From contig CALIIC010000028.1 in NCBI GenBank assembly GCA_938020445.1, forward strand, positions 1 to 64,000: a stretch of 64,000 nt of DNA, given 5' to 3'. The stretch is from an uncultured Flavobacteriaceae bacterium. Its GTDB lineage: Bacteria; Bacteroidota; Bacteroidia; Flavobacteriales; Flavobacteriaceae. Every line of letters starts with the position of its first letter. The stretch's first letter is position 1. Below, one piece after another: positions 1 through 8,924 of the stretch. The position numbers and the translations under genes were made by a program. The notes under the pieces are model-generated. The model was not told the origin of the DNA. It ran no database searches and saw nothing but the letters and a program-made list of their open reading frames with translations.

Positions 1-1
1 G

Positions 2-499
2 GAGCAATTGAAAGACTTGGAAATCCTTAATAAAAATCTGAACTTAATTGGATGCTATCAAAATCATGCCGGAAATCATGTTGGAGCACCTATTTGGGAC
101 CTAATGCCCATTTTAAAAGCCACAAACAACGAACATGTGGGCTGCCAATATGATATAAGACACGCTGTAGTAGAAGGCGGTACGAGCTGGGAACTGGGTT
201 TACGCCTCATCCGCCCCTTTATCAAAACAATCGTTATCAAAGATTTCAAATGGGGCGTGTCGAATGGAAAATGGAAGCCCGTAAATACACCGCTGGGAGA
301 AGGGTCGGTTGACTTCGACCGTTACTTTTCACTGCTCAAGAAATATCAAATCAATGTACCCATTTCACTCCACTTGGAATATGACCTAGGGGGCGCGGAA
401 CATGGGGACAAAAAAATAACAATCAACAAAAAAATCGTTTTTGAGCGCATGATAAAAGACCTTAGATTCCTTAGGGAAACATGGCAAAGAGCAAAATAA
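2..499 (+). CDS. Sugar phosphate isomerase/epimerase-like TIM-barrel protein, 3' part
   Basis: The reading frame is open to the left edge, so only the C-terminal ~165 residues are present and the true start lies outside the window. The fragment resembles the end of xylose-isomerase-like TIM barrels (AP-endonuclease-2 superfamily): a beta strand ending in a conserved acidic/His residue (LHLEYDLGGAEHG, near the C terminus) follows an earlier strand with IKDFKW, positions where such enzymes place metal and substrate ligands. The sugar substrate cannot be named. It lies 27 bases before an RraA-family gene on the same strand; the two may form the end of a sugar or sugar-acid catabolic operon that starts left of the window. 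Family assignment is moderately sure; the reaction is unknown. Confidence 0.7.
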   Translation, partial: EQLKDLEILNKNLNLIGCYQNHAGNHVGAPIWDLMPILKATNNEHVGCQYDIRHAVVEGGTSWELGLRLIRPFIKTIVIKDFKWGVSNGKWKPVNTPLGEGSVDFDRYFSLLKKYQINVPISLHLEYDLGGAEHGDKKITINKKIVFERMIKDLRFLRETWQRAK

Positions 500-526
500 A
501 GATAACACCATCAATATTTGATTCCT

Positions 527-1234
527 ATGGGCGATATATCAAGTTCTACAATAGAAAATCTTAAAAAAGTAAGCACGGCCACCATTGCCACCTGTTTGTT
601 CAAAAAAGGATTAAAAAACCAATTTATTCAAGGTGTGAAACCTTTGAAACTTGGCAGGCCTACGGTGGTTGGGCCGGCATTTACCTTGCGCTACATACCC
701 GCCAGGGAAGATTTGAATCCGATACGTGTTTTCCAAAACCGCCTGCACCCACAGCGCGTGGCCGTGGAGGAATGCCCTGCAGGCCACATTCTTGTATTCG
801 ATAGCCGGAAAGATGCAAGGGCCGCCTCGGCAGGATCTATTTTGGCAACACGATTAATGGTACGGGGAGCGGTAGGTATGGTTACCGATGGCGGTTTCAG
901 GGATTCCGCTGAAATTGCCGCATTGGACTTTTCTTCCTTTCATCAAACACCATCGGCACCTACCAATCTAACTTTGCACCAGGCCATAGACATAAACGTT
1001 CCCATAGGTTGTGGCGATGTCGCTGTTTTTCCGGGAGACATTGTCGTAGGAGATGATGATGGGGTCATCGTAATACCGGCTGACATTGCAGCCATCGTTT
1101 CCGAAGAGTGTCTTGAAATGACCTTGTACGAGGCGTTTGTGATGCAAAAAGTACAGGAGGGAATTCCGATTCTCGGCTTATACCCGCTTACCGATGAAAA
1201 AATCAGGAATGAATACGAGGCCTGGAAGAAATAG
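527..1234 (+). CDS. RraA family protein (HMG/oxaloacetate aldolase-like)
   Basis: About 235 residues, slightly longer than typical RraA-fold proteins. The core shows the family hallmarks: a TDGGFRD motif, whose Arg-Asp pair binds substrate and the divalent metal in 4-hydroxy-4-methyl-2-oxoglutarate aldolases, and the C-terminal PGDIVVGDDDGVIVIP strand-turn-strand. Members either split hydroxy-keto acids to pyruvate or, as in E. coli RraA, bind RNase E. The aldolase/decarboxylase role fits better here because of the Arg-Asp pair and the TIM-barrel neighbour upstream. I chose ATG at 527; an in-frame TTG at 518 is possible. No Shine-Dalgarno sequence is visible, which is usual for the phylum. 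The exact substrate is unknown. Confidence 0.85.
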   Translation: MGDISSSTIENLKKVSTATIATCLFKKGLKNQFIQGVKPLKLGRPTVVGPAFTLRYIPAREDLNPIRVFQNRLHPQRVAVEECPAGHILVFDSRKDARAASAGSILATRLMVRGAVGMVTDGGFRDSAEIAALDFSSFHQTPSAPTNLTLHQAIDINVPIGCGDVAVFPGDIVVGDDDGVIVIPADIAAIVSEECLEMTLYEAFVMQKVQEGIPILGLYPLTDEKIRNEYEAWKK

Positions 1235-1340
1235 CCTGCTAGCGCAACACTCCTTACAAACTTGCCTACCCTTTGGTAAGACCGAAGGAAAAAAGGCGAA
1301 CATACAGATAGATATATCTCCAATACGTTTCGAACTTTCT

Positions 1341-1374
1341 TAACTTTGAAAACGTTCGCCTATTTTGTTTTCAA
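1341..1374 (+). promoter_or_regulatory. Candidate -7 element and inverted repeat before the Crp/Fnr gene
   Basis: TAACTTTG at 1341-1348 fits the Bacteroidota -7 consensus TAnnTTTG; no good -33 TTTG lies at the right distance. It overlaps an 8-bp inverted repeat, TTGAAAAC (1346-1353) and GTTTTCAA (1367-1374), with a 13-base spacer. The repeat could be an operator or a hairpin at the start of the leader. Inferred from pattern only. Confidence 0.35.
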
Positions 1375-1412
1375 TTCGCAGAGCGACCGAAACTAGTAAA
1401 GCATTCAAATAA

Positions 1413-1988
1413 ATGACTGAGGAGCTGATCCAAATTATCTCTAAAAACCAAACCTTAAGAGAAGAAGAAATTCAATTGATCAACCAGGCTTTCTGTCATT
1501 TAAAAGCTCCTAGAAATACCCAACTAGAAGAACAAGGAACCATACCTCAGTATCTGTACTTTGTCGTTTCAGGATTTGTTCGTTTGTTTTATACCAATGA
1601 AGACGGGGACGAAGTAACTACCTTTCTCAGTTCCAAAAATGATTTTATCGCTTCTTTTCTTTCTTTCATCAATCAAACAAAAGCTATAGAAAGTGTCGCC
1701 ACCGTTACCGATTGCAAAATTCTAAAAATCAAGCATTCAGATATGAAGGCGCTTATTGATAAAAGTGATGGTTTTAAGGCCTTTAGTGTTACCATCTTCG
1801 AACACGCCATAGCCGTAACCAACCAAAGAGCGAATGATTTCGCCACTTTGAACGCGGAGAAGCGGTACAAAAAATTGGTGGAAGACAAGCCACATTTAAT
1901 ACAAAACGTACCCTTGCACTATTTGGCATCTTACTTGGGCGTGAAACCGGAAAGCCTTAGTAGAATTCGCCGGAATTTTGTTTCCTAA
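1413..1988 (+). CDS. Crp/Fnr family transcriptional regulator
   Basis: 191 residues. Residues ~10-120 form a cyclic-nucleotide-binding-like beta roll (a GxxPQYLYFVVSGFVRLFY segment and the later FIASFLSF strand), followed by the dimerisation helix. The C-terminal helix-turn-helix is short: LASYLGVKPESLSRIRR is the recognition region. No Cys cluster typical of Fnr and no full cAMP-binding signature are seen, so the effector is unknown. Such small CRP-fold regulators are numerous in Flavobacteriia and often act on the adjacent gene. The fatty-acid-hydroxylase gene begins 62 bases downstream and may be its target or co-transcribed with it. Family call is firm; regulatory role is inferred. Confidence 0.85.
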   Translation: MTEELIQIISKNQTLREEEIQLINQAFCHLKAPRNTQLEEQGTIPQYLYFVVSGFVRLFYTNEDGDEVTTFLSSKNDFIASFLSFINQTKAIESVATVTDCKILKIKHSDMKALIDKSDGFKAFSVTIFEHAIAVTNQRANDFATLNAEKRYKKLVEDKPHLIQNVPLHYLASYLGVKPESLSRIRRNFVS

Positions 1989-2050
1989 CATTTGTTAAGT
2001 AGATTGTATCGATACTTGCCCAATTTTGTTGTCTCAATTTAAACAACGAA

Positions 2051-2830
2051 ATGGAGGTATTAAAATCAATCTTACAACTTATTCCGGAAGGAATCATATC
2101 TGGCTTGGCCCTCAATGGCACGCTTATCGTATTGGCTTATTTTTTAGTATGGAAAAAATACAAAGAGCGCTTGCGCAATTGGCGTATTCAACTAAAGCAA
2201 AAGGTCAATGACAAGCAAATAAAGAGAGAAATCAAAAATTCCTTGTATACTTTGCTGGTAGGAGCCTCATTTAGTGCCCTTGTCGTTTATTTGAGCACCT
2301 TGGGTTATACCAAAATCTATATCGACCCTACCGAATACAGCTTGTTTTATTCCATTTTTGGATTCTTTATCCTATTGATCGTTGATGACACCTGGTTTTA
2401 TTGGACCCATCGACTACTACATCATCCCAAACTATATCGGTTTGTTCATAGAGAGCATCATAAGAGCATCGACACCAACCCATTTACATCCATGTCTTTT
2501 CACTTTCTTGAAGCACTACTCCTATCGTTTTGGGTACTCCCGGTATCATTTGTATTCCCGATATATGCCCCAGTGATCCTAGCACTACAGATTTGGGGTA
2601 TTCTAGACAATATTAAAGCGCATTTAGGCTATGAACTATATCCTTCCTGGTGGAACAAAAGCGTGCTTCGCTTTATGACCTCTAGCACGCATCACAACAT
2701 GCACCACAGCAAGTTCAAGGGGAATTATGGGCTTCATTTCCGGTTTTGGGACCGTTTAATGGGTACAGAGTTCATTGAATATGAAACGGAATATGACAAG
2801 ATTCAGGAACGAAAAAACAAAAACCCTTGA
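2051..2830 (+). CDS. Fatty acid hydroxylase / sterol desaturase family membrane protein
   Basis: 259 residues with about four hydrophobic segments (residues ~10-35, 75-95, 100-120, 155-185). The di-iron histidine clusters of the superfamily are complete: HRLLHH, then HREHHK about 13 residues later, then HHNMHH near the C terminus, all expected on the cytoplasmic face. Members insert oxygen into, or desaturate, lipids such as fatty acids, sterols, carotenoids or ether lipids; the substrate here cannot be told. The stop codon overlaps the TTG start of the next small gene (TTGA), so the two are probably translationally coupled. The Crp/Fnr gene sits directly upstream on the same strand. Confidence 0.9.
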   Translation: MEVLKSILQLIPEGIISGLALNGTLIVLAYFLVWKKYKERLRNWRIQLKQKVNDKQIKREIKNSLYTLLVGASFSALVVYLSTLGYTKIYIDPTEYSLFYSIFGFFILLIVDDTWFYWTHRLLHHPKLYRFVHREHHKSIDTNPFTSMSFHFLEALLLSFWVLPVSFVFPIYAPVILALQIWGILDNIKAHLGYELYPSWWNKSVLRFMTSSTHHNMHHSKFKGNYGLHFRFWDRLMGTEFIEYETEYDKIQERKNKNP

Positions 2831-3192
2831 AGCGGCTATCAGCACTACTGCTATTGCTTTCATCTATGGGCCTTTTTTCGCAGACCACCTTGTCGGGAAT
2901 CTGGTTCGATAGCGATCATCCTGAAAAGGAAGTGCACATGTACGTTCGGAAGGATGATAAAGTATACGGTACGAACCCAGCAGGCGATGTGGTCTTCAAA
3001 GCACTTTCGTACGACTCCAAAAACGAAGTATTCAAAGGATTCATTGTTTCTCCTGAAAACGGAAAAGCCTTCCCGATTGAAATTGAATCGGCAGGGCCGG
3101 ACATATTCACCTTCGAAATCAAAAAATTCGTGTTCACCAAGAAGTTTATTTTCAAAAGAAAGTTGGTGCAAAAGCTTGAAAAAGAACGCTGA
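2827..3192 (+). CDS. Small exported protein, DUF2147-like
   Basis: 121 residues starting at TTG 2827, overlapping the previous stop by four bases. The first ~18 residues are a clear signal peptide (KRLSALLLLLSSMGLFSQ). The mature part starts LSGIWFDSDHPEKEVHMYVRKDDKVYG and is predicted to be mostly beta, resembling DUF2147-type periplasmic proteins, though I could not match all of that family's motifs. It is rich in Lys at the C terminus. Coupling to the fatty-acid hydroxylase suggests a shared envelope-lipid role, but no function is known. Export is sure; the family name is tentative. Confidence 0.6.
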   Translation: MKRLSALLLLLSSMGLFSQTTLSGIWFDSDHPEKEVHMYVRKDDKVYGTNPAGDVVFKALSYDSKNEVFKGFIVSPENGKAFPIEIESAGPDIFTFEIKKFVFTKKFIFKRKLVQKLEKER

Positions 3193-3314
3193 GCAGCAAA
3201 GAATCAAGCTTCACAACAATTGAAGAACAGGACATAAAGCAGTATACGCAAGGGCGCAAAACCGCCTTTCAACATCCATCCATGGCAGCCTTTTTCATGC
3301 TATTGGTTTTAAGA

Positions 3315-3335
3315 AGGCAAGGGTTTCCCTTGCCT
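3315..3335 (+). terminator. Intrinsic terminator between convergent genes
   Basis: A 9-bp perfect stem, AGGCAAGGG / CCCTTGCCT, with a TTT loop, followed by ATTTGTTTGTT. It lies between the small exported protein gene (ends 3192) and the convergent DUF4249 gene (ends 3383), and on the minus strand it is followed by a short T-containing stretch, so it may serve both directions. Confidence 0.65.
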
Positions 3336-3382
3336 ATTTGTTTGTTATGTAGTACCAGTGGTTTAGAACATATTGGTCGATT

Positions 3383-4207
3383 TTAAAGATCCTGAATTTC
3401 CAGTTTCATCTCATTAGCCTCCGAGATCAAAAAATAGCCCAGCGGATAATTATCAAAAATGGTCGTGTTAATCATATTACCCCTAGTAGTGGCAGGTGCT
3501 GAGCCAAAGGGACTGCCTCCTTCCCCAGCCTGCTCAATAACCAATTCGATATAGGTAAAGTATTGTTGATCGATGCCATAGGTCTTAATGGTAACAACAT
3601 CTCCCGCTTTCACATCATCGGAATCATAAAACTGGGAAAAAACAAAATCCTCTCCTTGAAAGAAGCGATCTTCCAAAGGCCTAAAGAGATCAAACCCAAA
3701 ATCATATAAATAGTAATCATCACGGTTTCCATCATCCTTGAATGTTACGATTACTTCGGTTTCATCCCCATTAAAAAGGGTCTTTGTACCCTGGGTCACA
3801 GTGTCAATTGGAGCGGTGGGAATAAACTTGGCGACGCCTACATATGTTTGATTGTCATAAATCACCGTCAGTTCGTATGTTGTTTCAAAACTGTCAAAGA
3901 TATCGACACGCCGGGGAAGGTAGAGTCCATCATTATTCGCAAGTACTAGCGGATATTGGGTTCCAGTTCCCAGATCGGTCAAAAACACACTGGCATCGTT
4001 TACTACAGGAACTTCCTGATCAAAAAAATCGGCCGACAAGGTCAATCGGGCCCCTCCTTCCAAACGCATCGGATTCTCTTGTGTGAATACATTAAAGTTC
4101 GCATCTATAATCAAACGAGGCTGCGAGCTAGGCACATCTATCTCAATTACATCCTCACACCCCGTTAGGAGTATGCTGGCAAAAAATAGGATTATTGCTT
4201 TTTTCAT
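3383..4207 (-). CDS. DUF4249 outer-membrane-associated lipoprotein
   Basis: 274 residues. The N terminus is a lipoprotein signal with lipobox LLTGC (Cys17) followed by acidic residues. The mature protein is beta-rich and matches the DUF4249 pattern: a PRLIIDANF strand, an ADFFDQEVPVVNDASVFL region, GLYLPR, and the late YFTYIELVIEQAGEGGSPFGS segment. DUF4249 proteins are almost always encoded with a carboxypeptidase-regulatory-domain TonB receptor, as here, where the receptor gene ends two bases upstream. The pair probably forms a surface uptake complex analogous to SusD/SusC, with this lipoprotein as the ligand-binding lid; the ligand is unknown. Confidence 0.85.
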   Translation of the reverse strand: MKKAIILFFASILLTGCEDVIEIDVPSSQPRLIIDANFNVFTQENPMRLEGGARLTLSADFFDQEVPVVNDASVFLTDLGTGTQYPLVLANNDGLYLPRRVDIFDSFETTYELTVIYDNQTYVGVAKFIPTAPIDTVTQGTKTLFNGDETEVIVTFKDDGNRDDYYLYDFGFDLFRPLEDRFFQGEDFVFSQFYDSDDVKAGDVVTIKTYGIDQQYFTYIELVIEQAGEGGSPFGSAPATTRGNMINTTIFDNYPLGYFLISEANEMKLEIQDL

Positions 4208-4209
4208 GG

Positions 4210-6585
4210 CTAAAATTTAAAGTTGTAGGTAACCGAAGGCACTATGCCGAAAATAGAGGTTCTTAAGGCCTCATTATTGCCAGTATCGGTATTCTCCCTA
4301 AAATTAATAGAAGCGGCATTTCTTCGATTGTATAGGTTGTAAACTCCAAAAGTCCATTCGGTCTGTAGCTTTCTACCTTTATTTTTTTTGGGGGTCAGAG
4401 TCGCAGAAATATCAAGTCTATGATAGGCTGGTAACCGTTCTTGATTGCGTTGGCCGTAGATAGGAACTACCAGTCCGCGTTGCTCATATTGCCCAATGGG
4501 GTAATTGGTGGGCTGCCCGGTTTGAAAGAGGAAATTGCTATTAAAGCTCCACTTATCGTTCAGTTCGTAAGAGCCATTCAAAGAGATATCATGGGTCTTG
4601 TCAAAAGGGGTATAATACCATTCTCCATTATTGATTCCCGGTTCATCGGGTGTTCGTCCTTCGGTGCGTTGTTCTGACCGCGATACGGTATATGCCAACC
4701 AGCCCTTTAGTCTGCCATTGTTTTTTCGCAGCAACAACTCCAAGCCATACGCCCTGGCCTCCCCTGTTAGGATAACCTGCTCAATAGCGTTGTTTGCAAT
4801 CAGATCGGCACCGTCAATATAATCGATTCTGTTATCGATGTCCTTGTAGAAGACTTCGGTCTCAAGGGAATAATCACTGTCGGCAAAATTCCTAAAATAG
4901 CCTATCGCATATTGATTGAGCACCTGAGGTTCGGCATAAGGGCCACTGGGAGTCCATACATCCAAGGGGGTCGGGGAACTCGTATTCGATAACAGATGTA
5001 GATATTGCGCCATATGATTGTAACTCGCTTTAACAGAACTGTTATCGTTGATCATATAGGATACTCCTAAACGCGGTTCAAAATTGTGAAAGGTGGCCAA
5101 GGTTTCACTACGACCGCTATTATCAACCGCTGTAGGAGTAGCGCCCTGATAAATTTGAAAATCTTGGTTAAATACGATCGGGCTGTCATCCTCGTACAGG
5201 TTGAATTCATCCTGCCCCATACGAGCGAAATGGCTCCATCGCAGTCCGTACTGCAAGGTGAGTTTATCCGAGACTTTATGTTCCGCCTCTATATAGGCTC
5301 CAAATTCATTCGCATACTTATCGGTAAGCTTGTCCGGAACAATGCCCGAATCCTCACTATTGGGTTTTATTTCCCCTGGATTGAACTTATAATAAATATT
5401 GTTCACGCCATAGTTGAGCTGAAAGTTACTGGAGAGGTAATGCTTGAAGTCGTATTTTAAATTGAAATTGCGAATACCCGAATCCCATTGAAAGCCCAAA
5501 AGGTCAAGCTCCAGGCCGTAGTAATAATCAGAATAGATCAGCGATAGATTCGAAAAAAGCTTATCGGAAAACAGGTGGTTCCAGCGAAAATTGGCAACGG
5601 TATTGCCATACGTATTTTCGAAACTTTCGCCTATACCGAACACATCCCTGCCGAAATAACCCGATAAATACAGGTTGTTTCGGTCGTTCAGTTTGTAATT
5701 CAGTTTTGTGTTGAGATCATAAAAGTAAGCAATGTTATCATTGTCGGCCAAGGCGAGGAATAAATGGGCATAAGAGGCCCTCCCACCAACCAAAAATGCA
5801 CCTCTGTCTTTTTCCAAAGGCCCTTCAAGTAATATTCGACTGGCAACCACACCGATACCCCCATTCATCTTAAAAGCCTTGCTATTGCCTTCTTTCTGAT
5901 AAATATCCAATACCGAGGAAACACGCCCCCCATACTTTGCAGGAATACCACCTTTATACAGTTTCACGTCCTTGATCGCATCTGGATTAAAAACTGAAAA
6001 GAAACCGAACAAGTGAGAGGAATTAAATACGATCGCCTCATCTAACAAAATTAGATTTTGGTCCGCCGCACCTCCTCGAACATTAAATCCAGAGGCTCCT
6101 TCCCCAGCGCTTGTCACTCCCGGCAATAGCAAGATAGACTTAATGACATCGGCCTCTCCCAATACAACCGGAATCTTTTTTATACTTGCAGACGAAAGTA
6201 CATTGATGCTCATTTGAGGTTTACGAATATTTGTTCTTTCTACATTTTCTATAACGACGACCTCATCTAATTGCTCGGCCTCTTCTAGCAACTGAAAATT
6301 TATTTTTTGATCGGAATCCAATACAACAGTCTGCACAATATTTTGAAAACCGATGTAACTTACCTGAATCTCGTAGGTTCCCGGGGAAAGCGAAATAGAG
6401 TAAAAACCGTATTCATTGGTAACCACCCCGGTACCTAGTTCTGGTAAAGCCATAGTAACACCTATCAAAGTTTCATTGCTGTTCGCCTCACTAACGGTAC
6501 CACTAAGGGTGTATTTTCTTTGCGCATGTAGCGAGGAAAAAGATATCAAAGCAAAAAAAAGTAGCAAATTGTATGAAAAACGCAT
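4210..6585 (-). CDS. TonB-dependent receptor with carboxypeptidase-regulatory-like N-terminal domain
   Basis: 791 residues. A signal peptide (1-21) precedes a carboxypeptidase-regulatory-like Ig domain (~25-105, with GTVSEANSNETLIGVTMALP and GFYSISLSPGTYEIQVSYIGF). The plug domain follows (~125-225; VRGGAADQNLILLDEAIVFN), then a 22-strand barrel ending in the aromatic residue F. It imports a ligand through the outer membrane using TonB energy. The adjacent DUF4249 gene, two bases downstream, is the expected partner. This receptor type is shorter than SusC (~1000 residues) and usually not tied to polysaccharide loci, so the substrate is left open. The ATG at 6585 gives a good signal peptide. 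Confidence 0.92.
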   Translation of the reverse strand: MRFSYNLLLFFALISFSSLHAQRKYTLSGTVSEANSNETLIGVTMALPELGTGVVTNEYGFYSISLSPGTYEIQVSYIGFQNIVQTVVLDSDQKINFQLLEEAEQLDEVVVIENVERTNIRKPQMSINVLSSASIKKIPVVLGEADVIKSILLLPGVTSAGEGASGFNVRGGAADQNLILLDEAIVFNSSHLFGFFSVFNPDAIKDVKLYKGGIPAKYGGRVSSVLDIYQKEGNSKAFKMNGGIGVVASRILLEGPLEKDRGAFLVGGRASYAHLFLALADNDNIAYFYDLNTKLNYKLNDRNNLYLSGYFGRDVFGIGESFENTYGNTVANFRWNHLFSDKLFSNLSLIYSDYYYGLELDLLGFQWDSGIRNFNLKYDFKHYLSSNFQLNYGVNNIYYKFNPGEIKPNSEDSGIVPDKLTDKYANEFGAYIEAEHKVSDKLTLQYGLRWSHFARMGQDEFNLYEDDSPIVFNQDFQIYQGATPTAVDNSGRSETLATFHNFEPRLGVSYMINDNSSVKASYNHMAQYLHLLSNTSSPTPLDVWTPSGPYAEPQVLNQYAIGYFRNFADSDYSLETEVFYKDIDNRIDYIDGADLIANNAIEQVILTGEARAYGLELLLRKNNGRLKGWLAYTVSRSEQRTEGRTPDEPGINNGEWYYTPFDKTHDISLNGSYELNDKWSFNSNFLFQTGQPTNYPIGQYEQRGLVVPIYGQRNQERLPAYHRLDISATLTPKKNKGRKLQTEWTFGVYNLYNRRNAASINFRENTDTGNNEALRTSIFGIVPSVTYNFKF

Positions 6586-6901
6586 AGGGTTGATTTAATG
6601 GTTAGAACCAATTATCAACCGTAAAATAAGAGCAGGAGCTTTTCATTCACCACTTTATTATACCAACCGGAGTTATTCCTATACTAACTATGACTTTTGA
6701 CCTATTGACGCTATAATGAGGTAAAGAAATACTAATTTTTAAGTTTAACCGTTTGGTTAGTACAATACAAAACAAATTTCAGCTATTTAATAAAATGTAA
6801 CTATCTATAAATCAAAATTTTAAATTTAAACATTACTCCAAAACGTATTATGGCTGTACTTATTTTCAATCCGCTCTTTTAAGTATCTTTGTTGGTAGCA
6901 C
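6586..6901. promoter_or_regulatory. AT-rich divergent control region
   Basis: 316 bases between the start of the TonB receptor (minus strand) and the TetR gene (plus strand). It holds the palindrome at 6746-6759 and a plus-strand -7 element TATCTTTG at 6884-6891, only ten bases before the TetR ATG, implying a very short leader. Near the receptor start is an imperfect inverted repeat TAATGGTT / AACCAATTA (6595-6613). No gene is seen here. Confidence 0.5.
6746..6759. promoter_or_regulatory. Palindromic operator TAACC-N4-GGTTA, copy 1
   Basis: TAACCGTTTGGTTA is a perfect 5-bp inverted repeat with a 4-base centre. The same half-sites and spacing recur at 7537-7550 on the other side of the TetR gene. 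Two copies flanking a TetR-family gene fit an autoregulated repressor. This copy lies about 140 bases upstream of the TetR gene, so it could also act on the divergent receptor gene. Confidence 0.6.
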
Positions 6902-7519
6902 ATGAAACAGGAAGACAAAATAGAAACCGAGCAACTCATACTCGAGGCGGCCAAAAAAGTATTTATCGAGAAGGGGTATGCAGGGGCGCGTATGCAAGCC
7001 ATTGCAGATGAGGCGCAAATCAATAAGGCCATGCTGCACTACTATTATAGAAGCAAGGAGGCGCTCTTCAGTAAAATATTAGATTCAACAGTCGCCATCA
7101 TGGCGAAACAAATCTTGCCGGTTTTAAGTGGAAAAGGCACGGTTATGGAAAAAGTGGAACTGTTGGTCGGCAATTATATTGATACTATTACCGAAAACCC
7201 CCATATACCAATGTTCGTGCTAAATGAACTGGCTCAAGATCAGGTGAATTTTCAAGAAAAAATGGTGGCTCAAATGCAAAACGATGACGTTTTCAGCAAG
7301 TTTATGATGCAAATCATGGCAGAGCAAAAGCAAGGATTGTTACTCCCAGTAGCCCCACATCACTTCATGTTGACCGTGATGTCGCTCATCATATTCCCAT
7401 TCATTGCCAAACCCATATTCACCGGTGTCATGAATATCCCAGAGTTTATGTACATGCAAATGATGCAGGAACGAAAACAAATTGTTATCGAAATCATAAA
7501 AAAATCTTTTGTAAAATAA
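6902..7519 (+). CDS. TetR/AcrR family transcriptional repressor
   Basis: 205 residues. The N-terminal ~50 residues form the TetR helix-turn-helix: ILEAAKKVFIEKGYAGARMQAIADEAQINKAMLHYYYRSKEALF, here quoted in part for its key features (GYxGxRMxxIAxxA, then LHYYYRSKExLF). The helical C-terminal domain (~60-205) is Met-rich and would bind an inducer, probably a hydrophobic compound pumped by the neighbouring exporter. The gene is followed within 40 bases by the TolC-HlyD-ABC operon on the same strand, the same arrangement as E. coli CecR (YbiH) with YbhGFSR. The likely operators are the TAACC-N4-GGTTA palindromes on either side. Family is certain; the ligand is not. Confidence 0.9.
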   Translation: MKQEDKIETEQLILEAAKKVFIEKGYAGARMQAIADEAQINKAMLHYYYRSKEALFSKILDSTVAIMAKQILPVLSGKGTVMEKVELLVGNYIDTITENPHIPMFVLNELAQDQVNFQEKMVAQMQNDDVFSKFMMQIMAEQKQGLLLPVAPHHFMLTVMSLIIFPFIAKPIFTGVMNIPEFMYMQMMQERKQIVIEIIKKSFVK

Positions 7520-7525
7520 ATTTTT

Positions 7526-7550
7526 TACATTTGTATTAACCAAATGGTTA
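7526..7550 (+). promoter_or_regulatory. Efflux-operon promoter with operator copy 2
   Basis: TACATTTG at 7526-7533 matches the -7 consensus TAnnTTTG. Directly after it, TAACCAAATGGTTA (7537-7550) repeats the palindrome seen at 6746-6759 and would cover the transcription start, a position suited to repression. A further half-site GGTTA lies at 7559-7563. A TTTG at 7508-7511 is somewhat too close to be an ideal -33 element. Confidence 0.6.
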
Positions 7551-7604
7551 AATTAAATGGTTAACATCAATTTACAGATGAGCGGAAAATTGAATTTAAA
7601 CGAA

Positions 7605-8921
7605 ATGAAGTCAAAAATCTCGGTACCCCACACTAGTTTACGTCTGTTTCGCATTTGGATAATCCTTGTCATGTTTATGAACATGGGCAATTTACAGGCA
7701 CAGCAACCTCATCTAACCTTGGAAGAGGCCTACCAATTGGCAGAAACTAACTATCCCCTAATAAAAGATGCCCCCTTACTAGAAAATATTGCTGAAGTCA
7801 ATATGGAAATTCTTAACCGAAAACGATTGCCTACCATAGATTTGGTTGGTTTCGGGCAAGTTCAGACCGAAAATGTTCAAATCGGTAGCACGGATGCCGG
7901 TAGTTCATTAAATATAGATGCGCCCTTGGAAAGTTATCGTAGTTATTTAGATGTCAACTACAGCCTATTCGATGGGGGTATAACACGGGCAAGCAAGAAA
8001 GTGGAAACGTCTCAATTGAAGGTCAACCAACAATCTCTGAAGGTAAGCCTACGTACGTTAAAAGAACAGGTAAATACGCTGTTCCTTACCATTCTTTTGT
8101 TAAAGCAGCAGAAAGATTTGATGGTTATTTCCTTGGAAGATATTAAGGCGAATCTGGCTATTTTACAAGCAGGCTATGCGAGCGGTACGGTGTTGGAGAG
8201 TGAGTTGGCCAAACTCCAAGTGCGCAAGATCGAACTCGAATCAGAAGAAATTAATCTGCAAGGCGATATCGATGCTTTTCTCGCCGTACTCTCCAAACTT
8301 CTTGGAACAGCTCTTACAAAAGATACGGATCTGCTGCTCCCTCCTGCACTCTTTGAACAAGAAACCACATTGAATATTACACGACCCGAGCAAACGCTTT
8401 TTGACTATCAAAATGAACTCTTAGAAATCCAAAAAGAAAAGATCGGCGCAGGTCGTCTTCCGAAAGTATCCCTATTTGCGCAAGGCGGTGTCGGCTATCC
8501 CAACCCATTAAATTTTGCCGATATTTCTACATCTGCCTATGCCCTAGGCGGGCTACAATTAAACTGGAACATTTTTGATTGGGGAGTCGCCAAAAAAGAA
8601 AAAAACAAAATCGAAATACAAAAACAGCAAGTCGAAGTCGACCGAGCGGTGTTTGAGTTCGATATCCAGAAAAGTGAACAAGAATCGCTTCAAAAACTGA
8701 AGGCGATTACCGCCCAGCTTGAAAAAGACCGGGAAATCGTAGCCTTACAATCGGAAATTTTAAAACAAAGTGGTGTGCAGCTGCAACAAGGAATCATCAA
8801 TTCAAATGACTATATCATTCAAGTCAACGCCGAACTATCGGCAAGGCAGCAATTAGAGCTTCATTTAATTCAAAAACAACAACTACAAATCGAATATTTA
8901 ACCCTTTTTGGAAAACTATAG
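7605..8921 (+). CDS. TolC family outer membrane efflux protein
   Basis: About 438 residues from ATG 7605. This start gives a good signal peptide (basic MKSK..., hydrophobic LFRIWIILVMFMNMG, cleavage after AQA-like NLQAQ); an in-frame ATG at 7557 would add 16 residues and place the start almost on the operator. The mature protein shows the OEP repeat pattern: LTLEEAYQLAETNYP at the N terminus, long coiled helices (~100-200 and ~330-420) and the second-half equivalent LLEIQKEKIGAGRLPKVSLFAQGG. It forms the outer-membrane channel of the tripartite pump whose adaptor and ABC parts follow immediately. First structural gene of the TetR-controlled operon. Confidence 0.9.
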   Translation: MKSKISVPHTSLRLFRIWIILVMFMNMGNLQAQQPHLTLEEAYQLAETNYPLIKDAPLLENIAEVNMEILNRKRLPTIDLVGFGQVQTENVQIGSTDAGSSLNIDAPLESYRSYLDVNYSLFDGGITRASKKVETSQLKVNQQSLKVSLRTLKEQVNTLFLTILLLKQQKDLMVISLEDIKANLAILQAGYASGTVLESELAKLQVRKIELESEEINLQGDIDAFLAVLSKLLGTALTKDTDLLLPPALFEQETTLNITRPEQTLFDYQNELLEIQKEKIGAGRLPKVSLFAQGGVGYPNPLNFADISTSAYALGGLQLNWNIFDWGVAKKEKNKIEIQKQQVEVDRAVFEFDIQKSEQESLQKLKAITAQLEKDREIVALQSEILKQSGVQLQQGIINSNDYIIQVNAELSARQQLELHLIQKQQLQIEYLTLFGKL

Positions 8922-8924
8922 ACC

